DNA of 64,000 bases from Shewanella carassii (GCF_002777975.1 NZ_NGVS01000023.1:131700-195699); one strand, 5' to 3'; shown: positions 42,258-49,679, numbered from the stretch's first letter. Made by a program: numbers and translations. Notes: a model not told the origin generated them from the letters alone.

Positions 42258-43798
42258 TGATTTTTAGAACCAGACTAAAAGCAGGGCTGCCAAACGTATT
42301 TAACAAAGCAGGCAAGTATTTTTATCTGCTTACCGCCGCTGATGCAGTTGAAATCAGATTCAGGGACGAGAACCCGCAAACCAACTCAGTAGACTTTAAG
42401 TCAGAAATGCGTGAAGGCATGAGCGCAGACTTTGAGATTGGCGTAACAGAAGTTGAATTGCTCAGCCAGTCTGATCAATACGTAGAGTTTTGGCTGGGGA
42501 AAACCAAGCTGGACTACTCGCGCCTGGCTCTTGGCGGTGCCTCCTCGCAAATAGACAGTGGCCGGGCAGTATGTGAGCTTGGTAGTTCGCTGGCCATTCC
42601 AGCAGACTTCCGCCGCAAAGCTATCACGCTTCAAGCGCTCGCAGATGTCACAATCGGAGGTATCGGAGTAACAGCCGCAACGGGATATGCACTGAAAACG
42701 GGTGAGAGTATCAAACTAAACTCCCGTGGAGATGTGTACACGTATCTAACCCCGGCGAGAATAGACCAGATTCAAACCAGCGCTACATATATCGCAGCCC
42801 CAGCTGCATCTGATGATGCCAACGGGTTTCAGCATATAGATATAATGGAATGTTTTTTCTACGACAAAACCACAAACCGACTTTCAACCGGTTATAGCAA
42901 AATGGTTTATTCAGATGATGGCGGTGCTAACTGGATTGACTCAAATGTAAATATCGCAATCAACGGTGACCCAAGTAACTTATTTCACCAACTTGGGCAG
43001 ACCCAGAAAGGGCTATTTGTAGTAAAGGGCTATTATGGTCGCATCGGCGTAAGTCGGGATGGAGGTAAAAACTGGGATTATTTTGCAAGCATACAGCAGT
43101 CATTAAACATCGAAACAGGGGAGCCGATTGTTGGTGCTGGGTTCGCGTATGGCGGCTGGATTTCTGGCGATGAAAAAAACATCGTTGTTATTTGTAACGA
43201 TGGACTCTGGGAAACATTCGACGCCGGGAAAAGTTGGATTAATTATCAAGACAATGTAGGAATTGGTTTCGGTGCCGGGATAGCTATAACAAAGCGGGAC
43301 AATGTGATTTACGTAGTTGATGGTGGTGGCCTCTACGTTTACGACTATCAAACAAAAAAGTTTATCAAAAAACACAACGAGGAAACCGCCGGAGGTGATG
43401 ATTCAATAGCAATAATTGGTGCAAAAATTTACTGGTATAACAGTTCAACCCAAAAACTGAAATATTCAGAAAATGGCGGCGACACAATTAAATCAAATCA
43501 ATCGCTTACTGCAAAAGCAAGATATATCGCACAATTTGGCGAATCTGTAATTATTGGTGGATTGGATAAGCTTGGAATCATAAAGCGATTCGGTGACGAA
43601 ATAGAGTGGTTTGTACCTGACACTCTGAGCGGAAAAACATGGTCAGGCAATCGAATTGTCATCACTGAAGACTCAATTATTGTGAAACAGTCATCACCGG
43701 CAGAAGATGTAGACCCGAAGGCGGCGGTTTACCCAATGGGCGCTGTAGCTGGTGCAAGTTTACCAGTCCCGCTGCAATGGCTCGCGGAGCTGAACTAA
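42257..43798 (+). CDS. Putative receptor-binding spike with Asp-box (BNR) propeller
   Basis: 513 residues in two parts. Residues 1-170 (starting MIFRTRLKAGLPNVFNKAGK) are beta-rich with the same base composition as neighbours; this is probably the virion anchor. Residues about 180-480 carry Asp-box-type repeats: YSDDGGANW near 219, VSRDGGKNW near 265, TFDAGKSW near 320 and YSENGGD near 402, as in sialidase-type or other propellers. This part is poorer in GC, which suggests a swapped host-recognition module. PM2's spike P1 is smaller (335) and lies last among the structural genes. The role is inferred. Confidence 0.65.
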   Translation: MIFRTRLKAGLPNVFNKAGKYFYLLTAADAVEIRFRDENPQTNSVDFKSEMREGMSADFEIGVTEVELLSQSDQYVEFWLGKTKLDYSRLALGGASSQIDSGRAVCELGSSLAIPADFRRKAITLQALADVTIGGIGVTAATGYALKTGESIKLNSRGDVYTYLTPARIDQIQTSATYIAAPAASDDANGFQHIDIMECFFYDKTTNRLSTGYSKMVYSDDGGANWIDSNVNIAINGDPSNLFHQLGQTQKGLFVVKGYYGRIGVSRDGGKNWDYFASIQQSLNIETGEPIVGAGFAYGGWISGDEKNIVVICNDGLWETFDAGKSWINYQDNVGIGFGAGIAITKRDNVIYVVDGGGLYVYDYQTKKFIKKHNEETAGGDDSIAIIGAKIYWYNSSTQKLKYSENGGDTIKSNQSLTAKARYIAQFGESVIIGGLDKLGIIKRFGDEIEWFVPDTLSGKTWSGNRIVITEDSIIVKQSSPAEDVDPKAAVYPMGAVAGASLPVPLQWLAELN

Positions 43799-44466
43799 TG
43801 CGCAGCCTGATGATAGTCACTACAGCCGCAGCGGTAGGACTTGGCCTCTGGTACTGGCTCACACCACGAAAAACCAACGTGCCGGCGGCGGTGGGTTCAA
43901 TACCTGCGCCGCTGCCGGAACTCGGCCAAAGCCAACCACGGGGCGGCAACCCGTTAACCGGCGGTATCGACTATCTCAACTTCGACTGGGATTCACTGCT
44001 GTTCCCTTGGGGGCAGCCCACCAAACAGCCGGAAACCCCGGCGCCAACCTACCCAATACCGGGGGACAACATGATCCAACCAAAGGGCATCCGCAACAAT
44101 AACCCGCTCAACATCGAAGCCGGGCAGCCGTGGAACGGCGCAACCGGCAATGATGGCCGCTTTGCCATATTTGAAACCGCTTGGTATGGCATCCGTGCCG
44201 CCGGGCGACTGCTGAAAACCTACCGCGACCGCTACGGCTTGAACACGGTTCGCGAAATCGTCAACCGCTGGGCACCGCCAAGCGATAACAATCCTACGGA
44301 TAACTATGTCTCATTTGTTTCTAAAGGCGCTGGGGTTTCGGCAGATCAACCCCTGGGAGCTGTTGACTATCCTCGCGTAGTCGCAGCAATGATTAAATTC
44401 GAGAACGGGTTCAATCCATATGAACAAAGCCTTATCAATTCCGCAGTTGCCGCAGGCATGGAGTAA
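43798..44466 (+). CDS. Virion-associated peptidoglycan transglycosylase
   Basis: 222 residues: an N-terminal membrane helix (SLMIVTTAAAVGLGLWYWL), a Pro/Gly-rich linker, and a lysozyme-like domain from about residue 95 (KGIRNNNPLNIEAGQPWNGA, FETAWYGIRAAGRLLKTYRDR, IVNRWAPPSDNNPTDNYV). This form, RNNNPxNI followed by TAWxGxRA, is found in many virion lytic enzymes, including those of tectivirus-like phages; it digests the wall during DNA entry or release. ATG overlaps the previous stop (TAATG). Confidence 0.8.
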   Translation: MRSLMIVTTAAAVGLGLWYWLTPRKTNVPAAVGSIPAPLPELGQSQPRGGNPLTGGIDYLNFDWDSLLFPWGQPTKQPETPAPTYPIPGDNMIQPKGIRNNNPLNIEAGQPWNGATGNDGRFAIFETAWYGIRAAGRLLKTYRDRYGLNTVREIVNRWAPPSDNNPTDNYVSFVSKGAGVSADQPLGAVDYPRVVAAMIKFENGFNPYEQSLINSAVAAGME

Positions 44467-44854
44467 CGTCCTCATTGCCGGGGCCGTGGTCTATGTCGCG
44501 TACCTGCTGAGCAAGGGCTTGGGTCGTATGGACGAAGCCGCCGCGGCTATTACCGAGCCAATCGGTAATATCTGGTCAGACATAGCCGCCGGGCTCAATG
44601 GCAATGAACGGGTGCAAACCAACGAGGCCCGTTTCTACCTAAATAGCAAATGGGTAGGGCAGGACGGCAGCATAAGCGCCATTTTCCGCGACTCAATTGA
44701 AGCCGCGCATCCGGGCAATGCCGCGCTGTTCGCCGCAATCACCAGAGGGGGCCGCCTGCGGGATGAATACGCCTACCTGCTTGACGGCGAAGTATCGGCG
44801 ATCACCATCAAAAACAAACCAGGGCAAACAATAGTTACCGGGAGCGTGTACTAA
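44420..44854 (+). CDS. Virion or membrane protein (144 residues)
   Basis: Helix near residues 15-33 (WSNVLIAGAVVYVAYLLSKG), then a soluble part (RFYLNSKWVGQDGSISAIFRD, EYAYLLDGEVSAITIKN). It overlaps the end of the transglycosylase by 47 bases. In size it resembles PM2 P6 (14.3 kDa), but I see no sequence proof. Confidence 0.5.
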   Translation: MNKALSIPQLPQAWSNVLIAGAVVYVAYLLSKGLGRMDEAAAAITEPIGNIWSDIAAGLNGNERVQTNEARFYLNSKWVGQDGSISAIFRDSIEAAHPGNAALFAAITRGGRLRDEYAYLLDGEVSAITIKNKPGQTIVTGSVY

Positions 44855-45300
44855 TGGGCTGGCTATCATCATTATTCGGGTTTCTCACCAATCCCATTGC
44901 AGATCTAACCGGCGGCTACCGCGAGCGAAAAAGAATCGCGGCAGAAACCGCCGGAGCAATTGCCAGCGCAGAGGCAAAGCTCAAAATTGCCCAGTTCACA
45001 GCGCAAGCGGCGAGGGCAGAGCGGCAGGACGTCAGCGACACAGATTATGATCTCGCAGTAATGCAAAACCGCCGCTTCACGGTAATGGATGATCTGATAA
45101 TCATCGTGTTCCTCGGCATGTTTATCAGTCACTTTGTCCCAAACCTACAGCCATACATGCACGGCGGGTGGGCCGCTATGGGGTACAAGGGCGCGCCGTG
45201 GTGGTTCGAGTTCGTCATTGTCGGAATAGTCGTTAGTACACTCGGGTTAATGCGGCTGTTCCGGGCGTTTTGGGGTAGGGAACGGGAGAAAAAACAATAA
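44854..45300 (+). CDS. Holin-like membrane protein (148 residues)
   Basis: A charged helical N-terminal region (REKRKRIAAETAG-type, with many Ala and Glu), then two or three membrane helices (MDDLIIIVFLGMFISHFV and WWFEFVIVGIVVSTLGLMRL) and a basic C-terminus (FWGREREKKQ). This layout matches the three-helix holins (GTA/P22 type). It would open the membrane for the lytic enzyme just upstream. Contains a KOPS-like octamer. Confidence 0.6.
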   Translation: MGWLSSLFGFLTNPIADLTGGYRERKRIAAETAGAIASAEAKLKIAQFTAQAARAERQDVSDTDYDLAVMQNRRFTVMDDLIIIVFLGMFISHFVPNLQPYMHGGWAAMGYKGAPWWFEFVIVGIVVSTLGLMRLFRAFWGREREKKQ

Positions 45301-45476
45301 TGGAAAACCTGATAACGGGGCTGGTTCAGGGCTGGGGCGCACCAGCCACCGGCGCGGCTGTGGTCTATATGTTAATCAAGCTCAACAACACAGTGAAAGA
45401 ACAGAAAGATGCAATGTTGGCGCTGTACCACGGCCTTGATAAACGGGTAACCGTAATAGAGTCAGCGAGGCAATAA
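45300..45476 (+). CDS. Small membrane phage protein (58 residues)
   Basis: Hand-translated: MENLITGLVQGWGAPATGAA starts it, with a weak helix (AAVVYMLIKL) and a soluble charged end (HGLDKRVTVIESARQ). TAATG overlap with the preceding and following genes. Possibly a spanin-like or holin-accessory protein; no family recognised. Confidence 0.55.
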   Translation: MENLITGLVQGWGAPATGAAVVYMLIKLNNTVKEQKDAMLALYHGLDKRVTVIESARQ

Positions 45477-45619
45477 TGTTCAACAACTTACCAACAGATT
45501 TTAGCGTAGACGTACGAACCCCGGATCCTGTTGTCGTCAAATTGCAACCCTCAACTGAGTTGATAGCAATATTGGCCGGGCTGGTCATAGTCGCCGCCGC
45601 CTGGGTTAAACGCCGCTAA
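45476..45619 (+). CDS. Small membrane phage protein (47 residues), last of the operon
   Basis: Hand-translated: MFNNLPTDFSVDVRTPDPVV and a C-terminal helix (ELIAILAGLVIVAAAWVKRR). Soluble N-terminus, basic end, as in the other virion membrane proteins. TAATG start. Followed by a hairpin and a terminator. Confidence 0.55.
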   Translation: MFNNLPTDFSVDVRTPDPVVVKLQPSTELIAILAGLVIVAAAWVKRR

Positions 45620-45660
45620 CGCCAGTGCCGACAACTCACATTATCGGCACTGACCAGAAA

Positions 45661-45681
45661 CCGCCGCCGGGCGGTTTTTTT
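45661..45681 (+). terminator. Terminator of the prophage late operon
   Basis: CCGCC/GGCGG stem with a GCCG loop and seven T. It directly abuts the stop codon of the opposing minus-strand regulator. A second hairpin (CAGTGCCGACAA / TTATCGGCACTG) is at 45623-45652. Confidence 0.8.
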
Positions 45682-46255
45682 ACTTCTTACGACTCACAGC
45701 AACGCCGGATTTATCGGCGCGCCCCTTGGCCTTGGCCACCGGCTCGTTATATTTTCCGGTTCGCGTAAGGATAGGGCTCAGCTTTAGCTTTTCAATACTG
45801 CGCACCATGTGATCCAGCTCGGCACAAATCGCCGCCGCTTCCTCCTCGCTGCGCACCGCTTCAAGTTGCCCAGCCGCTTTTTCGGTTTTAACACGATACT
45901 CACGCATTAAATCCAGGTTATCAGCGTAGAGATACAGATCACCGGCGCTAAGTTTTTTACCATTCGGCAAAACCAGCAACTCAGAGAATCCAGGTTCAGG
46001 GTGTGCCACAAATGTGCATTCGCGCCAAGGCCTTGTATCAGGTATGGCGCGCGAAGCAAGGTGTGCCAATCTGTCAATCCACGGCGGGCAACTTGTTGTC
46101 CACCAATAACGAACGGTACGGGGTTTTACACAACAAAATTGGGCGGCTTTTTCGTAGTCGATCCCGCCCCGGGCGTTACCAAACTGCTCGAGAAACCAAA
46201 AGCGAGTTGAACTTTTCATGGGTGTAAGTCCTTTATCATTAGATTTTTTACTCAT
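45680..46255 (-). CDS. Phage regulator with a DUF3653-type domain
   Basis: 191 residues, minus strand, at the right end of the element. The first 45 residues resemble an HTH (GGIDYEKAAQFCCVKPRTVRYWW). Then PPWIDRLAHLASRAIPDTRPWRECTF and LLVLPNGKKLSAGDLYLYAD follow, the DUF3653 layout seen in regulators of Vibrio and Shewanella phages, and a basic tail (KAKGRADKSGVAVSRKK). ATG at 46253-46255 with GAGG upstream; a second ATG 12 codons in is an alternative. Its promoter region carries the CCTACGTT word shared with the left control region. Confidence 0.7.
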   Translation of the reverse strand: MSKKSNDKGLTPMKSSTRFWFLEQFGNARGGIDYEKAAQFCCVKPRTVRYWWTTSCPPWIDRLAHLASRAIPDTRPWRECTFVAHPEPGFSELLVLPNGKKLSAGDLYLYADNLDLMREYRVKTEKAAGQLEAVRSEEEAAAICAELDHMVRSIEKLKLSPILTRTGKYNEPVAKAKGRADKSGVAVSRKK

Positions 46256-46269
46256 AATGAAAGCCTCAA

Positions 46270-46277
46270 ACGTAGGT
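46270..46277. promoter_or_regulatory. Operator half-site AACGTAGG before the right-end regulator
   Basis: Complement of the CCTACGTT word found twice at 34295-34323. It is 15 bases upstream of the regulator's start, well placed for repression of that gene. Confidence 0.5.
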
Positions 46278-46399
46278 TTACGTTATATGGTTATAAAAAC
46301 ATAAAACATCAACAAAACAGGCTTTCAATCAGTATTTTATCCATATAAGCAAAAAGACTTACTTTATACTTTCCTACTAGATGGTGGCACAATTTGCCT

Positions 46400-46427
46400 T
46401 ATGCGCACAATGTATATTATGTTAAAT
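46400..46427 (+). other. attR: canonical dif site (XerC/XerD recombination)
   Basis: XerC arm TATGCGCACAA (46400-46410), central TGTATA (46411-46416), XerD arm TTATGTTAAAT (46417-46427). The centre and XerD arm are identical to E. coli dif; the XerC arm differs at three positions. KOPS-type octamers left of it read GGGNAGGG on the plus strand (13002, 28747, 31841, 31978, 44652, 45273). Right of it, three of four read on the minus strand (47539, 48627, 57683; the exception is at 47694). This is the expected polarity for FtsK tracking to dif. Confidence 0.92.
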
Positions 46428-46713
46428 TGGCTCTGAGTGAATCTAACTACATATCCTTTTCCCTGTTTGCCCTAAAATCCATCCCCCTACATCATGGAGC
46501 TGTTTCATGTAAGACATGTTCGCCGAGAATGTCCTGAATTGAGTTATGTCCACTGTCATTGCGTTGACTCAGGTTTTACATCAACTTTTTAATCTATTTC
46601 TCGCATTGCTTTGATTGCAATTACGCTCGGTTGTTACTGACAGTCAGCAAGTCTAGGCACTTACCGTTGATTGCCTCATCAGGTTGGTTAATGGTTTCCC
46701 GCTTAGCTTATGG

Positions 46714-46820
46714 GAGCACTCCACAAGCCTGGTATAAGCAGTTCTGGCCTTGGTTTCTTATCGTTTTGCCCATGTGTGCCCGTTATAGCCAGTTTTGCCA
46801 CTCTGCGTATTGCACTCACC
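46714..46820 (+). pseudogene. Fragment of the 5' end of ccoH, frameshifted
   Basis: 107 bases that repeat the start of ccoH (26114-26219, minus strand) with one inserted C after GTGTGCC and one A for C substitution near its end. The copy is in the opposite orientation, 20.5 kb from the source. It lacks most of the gene and cannot be functional. The joining points show no obvious IS ends. Confidence 0.9.
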
Positions 46821-46824
46821 ATTT

Positions 46825-46927
46825 TCCGATAACCTTGCTGCACCGCAATTGTCTGTAATCTTTTAGATGGCTGATCTGAAACACCCAGGATTTCGGACGC
46901 TTTTTGCAGGTCAAATGGCTCCGGCAA
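46825..46927 (-). pseudogene. Remnant of an HTH-like coding sequence, unidentified
   Basis: About 34 codons read as PEPFDLQKASEILGVSDQPS then KRLQTIAVQQGYRKM, which looks like the start of an HTH or transposase-type protein. It has a stop codon just upstream and runs into the ccoH fragment. The flanking DNA (46428-46713 and 46928-47276) shows no other gene I can support. Confidence 0.35.
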
Positions 46928-47276
46928 TTACAGTGACTTCAACAATGTCTTGAACAGTGAACGACATTCCTGAGATCTTGTGCTTTCCATATTAGGTTTT
47001 TCTTTAACTATGTTCCCAGGAAAAGTTTACAGCGTCTTTTAAAAAACAGCCGTCAATCAAAAATGAAGTGTCTTCTCCACATAGCTGTTTAACTTTACTT
47101 GCCGAGATCACAAGGGCTGCATCCCCAGTCTTATTTCCTCAGGGTTTATATTGGGTAATACATAAACTGTTCATCGATTTGAATATTGTTAATCAATAAT
47201 ATCAGTGACTTGCATTTAATTCGGCACCAATTGTAAATAGGAATAAATATCATTTAATGAATTTAATTCTTGTGCT

Positions 47277-47579
47277 ATGTTGCGATTCTTTATCAAACCA
47301 ATTCTTCGGACATCGCAACTCATGTGGTACCTCCTGTTGATCCTAACGATGACCCTGGGTTCGCTGCTTATCTATTTAGGCAGTAAACATCAGGCATTGC
47401 TTGCAAAACCTTTGCCCTGGCAGGCCAAACTGCTGGGCACTTTATTATTGCTGCTCACTCTGCTCGGCTGGGGTTTACTGTTGACGGCCTCAGCCGCGTT
47501 GTTTTTTTGGCTAATGCTGCTTTCCATGCTGCTGGGCTCCCTGCCCTTTATTTCCCTGCTCAAGGGAGACAACGAATGA
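47277..47579 (+). CDS. DUF3325-like small membrane protein
   Basis: 100 residues with three predicted helices (QLMWYLLLILTMTLGSLLIYLG, AKLLGTLLLLLTLLGWGLLL, ALFFWLMLLSMLLGSLPFI). The KHQ between helices and the GW after the second fit DUF3325, which accompanies PepSY and DUF3649 proteins in iron-uptake loci. No ribosome site is evident before 47277; the ATG at 47322 (Met-Trp-Tyr) is an equally good start. Stop overlaps the next ATG. Confidence 0.65.
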   Translation: MLRFFIKPILRTSQLMWYLLLILTMTLGSLLIYLGSKHQALLAKPLPWQAKLLGTLLLLLTLLGWGLLLTASAALFFWLMLLSMLLGSLPFISLLKGDNE

Positions 47580-47863
47580 CAACCATTAAAAAAGATAAAA
47601 TCCGCCCTGACTGGCTGGGGAAAACCCTTGCCGGCGCCTTGTTGGGCTTTGCCCTGGCAGTCGCACTCAGTGGCATCTTTGCCTGGGTAGGGCCCGGTGG
47701 CATAGACGCCAAAGATAAGGTGCAATTCAATATGTGGCTGATAGCGCCACTCTGGCTTTCATTCTTCAGTTTCAGCTATTTGTTCTACAGTGCCCGCCGC
47801 GCCATTTTCTGGCTAATGGCGGCCAATGTGCTTGCATGGCTGCTGCTATGGTGGGTTAAGTAA
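47576..47863 (+). CDS. DUF3649 family membrane protein
   Basis: 95 residues beginning MTTIKKDKIRPDWLGKTLAG, with three helices (LLGFALAVALSGIFAWVG, MWLIAPLWLSFFSFSYLFYS, IFWLMAANVLAWLLLWWV). The family is typically found next to PepSY-domain proteins and siderophore receptors. ATGA overlap on the left, stop directly followed by the PepSY gene's ATG. Confidence 0.78.
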   Translation: MTTIKKDKIRPDWLGKTLAGALLGFALAVALSGIFAWVGPGGIDAKDKVQFNMWLIAPLWLSFFSFSYLFYSARRAIFWLMAANVLAWLLLWWVK

Positions 47864-49501
47864 ATGCAGATCCGCAGCGATATTCTCAGAATTTATCAAA
47901 CACTTCATACCTGGGTGGGCATACTCGCCGGGATTTTACTGTTTATCGGTTTTTATGCCGGCGCCCTGACCATGTTCAAGGAAGAGATTGCCGCCTGGTC
48001 ATCACCGCCGCAAACCATTTTGCCACAGGTGAAACTGGAACAGATGGACCAACTACTCAGTGAAGCCAGAGCGCAACACCCTGAGTTAAATAAGGGCTTC
48101 AGCCTTCATCTTGCCAGTGACAAGCATTCGCCTTTGAGTTGGTACGCCTCCGGCTGTGAGCGGCAATGGGGGCTTGGCGATAAGCTTTGGCATGCCAGTT
48201 TAAACAATCAAGGTGAGCTCATCTCCCATAAGGAACCCAAGAGCCAACTGGCGCGCTTGATAGATGAGCTGCACCGCACCGGCGGTATTCCCGGTGATAC
48301 GGGACACGAGCAGCTTGGTGCTTATCTTATGGGGGTTGCCGGTATTCTCTATTTTATGGCGTTGGTTTCCGGGGTGATTTTCCTGCTGCCAACTCTGGTG
48401 AAAACGCTGTTTGCCTTAAGGCGCAAGAAAGGCCCCAATCGTTTTTGGCTCGACAGCCACAACCTGCTAGGCATCACCGCCCTGCCATTTCATATCATTA
48501 TCAGTTTGACTGTGGTGGTGTTTGTGTTTCACGATCAATTGTACGGCGCCTTGGGGCAGTTTGTTTACGGCGATAAGCCGATGTTCAACCGCGAAGCGCC
48601 CAAGGGCGAAGTGCGCTCACTGAACACCCTGCCCCCGGTAACTGAACTGGTTGCTCGGGCCGAAAGCTTTGCGCCCGGTTATCAGGCGCTCAGTTTAACC
48701 TATATGGGTATGGATACTCCGGCGCCCATGGTCCGGATGGCCATGTATAACGAAGAAGCGTTGATGCGCGGCCCCATAGGAGACTTCCTTTATATGAACC
48801 CCTACACCCTTGAGGTGGGCAACAGCACCTTTACTCCGGGGGAAGAAGGCGTTTGGGGCCGGATGGTTTCGGTATTCTTTGGACTTCACTTTGGCTCCTA
48901 CGGCGGCTATCCCGGTCGCTGGCTTTATTTTTTCCTCGGAATGAGTGGTGCCATGCTGTTTTACAGCGGTAATCTGCTCTGGCTGGAAAAGCGCCGCAGT
49001 AAACAGCGTAAGGGAGAGCCCATTCCAGAGCAACCCAGAAGAGTCAGGCTCCTTGGAGCCGCTACGGTAGGAATTTGCTTGGGTTCAATGTTAGGCGTGG
49101 CGCTGGCCATGTTGCTGGGCAAATGGGGATATGCTCATGTAGAGAATATCAATCATCTCTATCTATGGAGTTACTACGCCAGTTTCCTTTTCGCCCTGGC
49201 TTATGCTTTCTGGCGTGGAGCGGCTAGAGCTGCGATAACACTGCAAGCGCTATTGGCGCTGGTTTGTCTGGCAATGCCGCTGACATCCATCCTGGCGTTG
49301 CTGGCACCCGGCCTTGGAATTTGGGCACCGGAGACCCCAGGCACCTGGGCGGTGGATCTCACCGCATTCGGTTTTGCCACCCTCTTTGCCTTGGGTGCGC
49401 TCAAAGCCTTTAAACGAGCGACCCGGGGGCCAGCTGACAGTATCTGGGCCATGCCGCAAAAACAGCCTATTGCGGCGCTGCAAACCAGCGTTCAGTCTTA
49501 A
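47864..49501 (+). CDS. PepSY-associated membrane protein (putative ferric reductase of iron-uptake locus)
   Basis: 545-residue inner-membrane protein with PepSY-associated helices: one N-terminal helix after the LHTWVGILAGILLFIGFYAG motif, a large periplasmic loop, WLDSHNLLGITALPFHIIIS with paired His, and several C-terminal helices. Members of this family are placed in siderophore loci and are thought to reduce ferric siderophores with haem. No TonB receptor is next to it here, and no clear Fur box was found upstream, so the function is inference. Confidence 0.8.
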   Translation: MQIRSDILRIYQTLHTWVGILAGILLFIGFYAGALTMFKEEIAAWSSPPQTILPQVKLEQMDQLLSEARAQHPELNKGFSLHLASDKHSPLSWYASGCERQWGLGDKLWHASLNNQGELISHKEPKSQLARLIDELHRTGGIPGDTGHEQLGAYLMGVAGILYFMALVSGVIFLLPTLVKTLFALRRKKGPNRFWLDSHNLLGITALPFHIIISLTVVVFVFHDQLYGALGQFVYGDKPMFNREAPKGEVRSLNTLPPVTELVARAESFAPGYQALSLTYMGMDTPAPMVRMAMYNEEALMRGPIGDFLYMNPYTLEVGNSTFTPGEEGVWGRMVSVFFGLHFGSYGGYPGRWLYFFLGMSGAMLFYSGNLLWLEKRRSKQRKGEPIPEQPRRVRLLGAATVGICLGSMLGVALAMLLGKWGYAHVENINHLYLWSYYASFLFALAYAFWRGAARAAITLQALLALVCLAMPLTSILALLAPGLGIWAPETPGTWAVDLTAFGFATLFALGALKAFKRATRGPADSIWAMPQKQPIAALQTSVQS

Positions 49502-49524
49502 GCTGTTAGTTTGAATCATTCCAC

Positions 49525-49546
49525 AAAGCCCCGTTCGCGGGGCTTT
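49525..49546 (+). terminator. Terminator of the DUF3325-DUF3649-PepSY operon
   Basis: Nine-bp perfect stem AAAGCCCCG/CGGGGCTTT with a TTCG tetraloop, then GCTTT. Confidence 0.85.
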
Positions 49547-49679
49547 GCTTTGCAAGTCATGCCATCGAGTTCACAAGTTGTGCAACAAAGCCGTCATTCA
49601 ACCGGGTGATTATTGCGTAATCAGTCAGCGACTTTTATAGTAGCCGCTGATTTTTAAGGAAGAAAACCAAGGAGCTGGA

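Larger units (their letters stand above)
33792..46427 (+). mobile_element. PM2-like (corticovirus-type) tailless prophage integrated at dif
   Basis: A 12.6-kb element bounded by two dif-like sites. Cargo on the plus strand: five small ORFs, an HUH replication initiator, more small ORFs, a packaging ATPase, a P2-like double-jelly-roll capsid protein and a run of short, mostly membrane-spanning virion proteins. These lie between two minus-strand regulators at its ends. Genes are packed with ATGA or TAATG overlaps. PM2 itself has a 10.1-kb circular supercoiled genome with the same types of protein (P12 Rep, P9 ATPase, P2 capsid). No integrase, terminase, portal or tail gene is present. All core genes look intact, so it may be inducible. 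Confidence 0.9.

Noticed and set aside
46631..46858. 75-codon plus-strand open frame
   Set aside because: It is a chance fusion through the frameshifted ccoH fragment and unrelated DNA.
47277..47321. Fur box before the DUF3325-DUF3649-PepSY operon
   Set aside because: Family context suggests iron control, but the AT-rich upstream sequence has no convincing 7-1-7 match.
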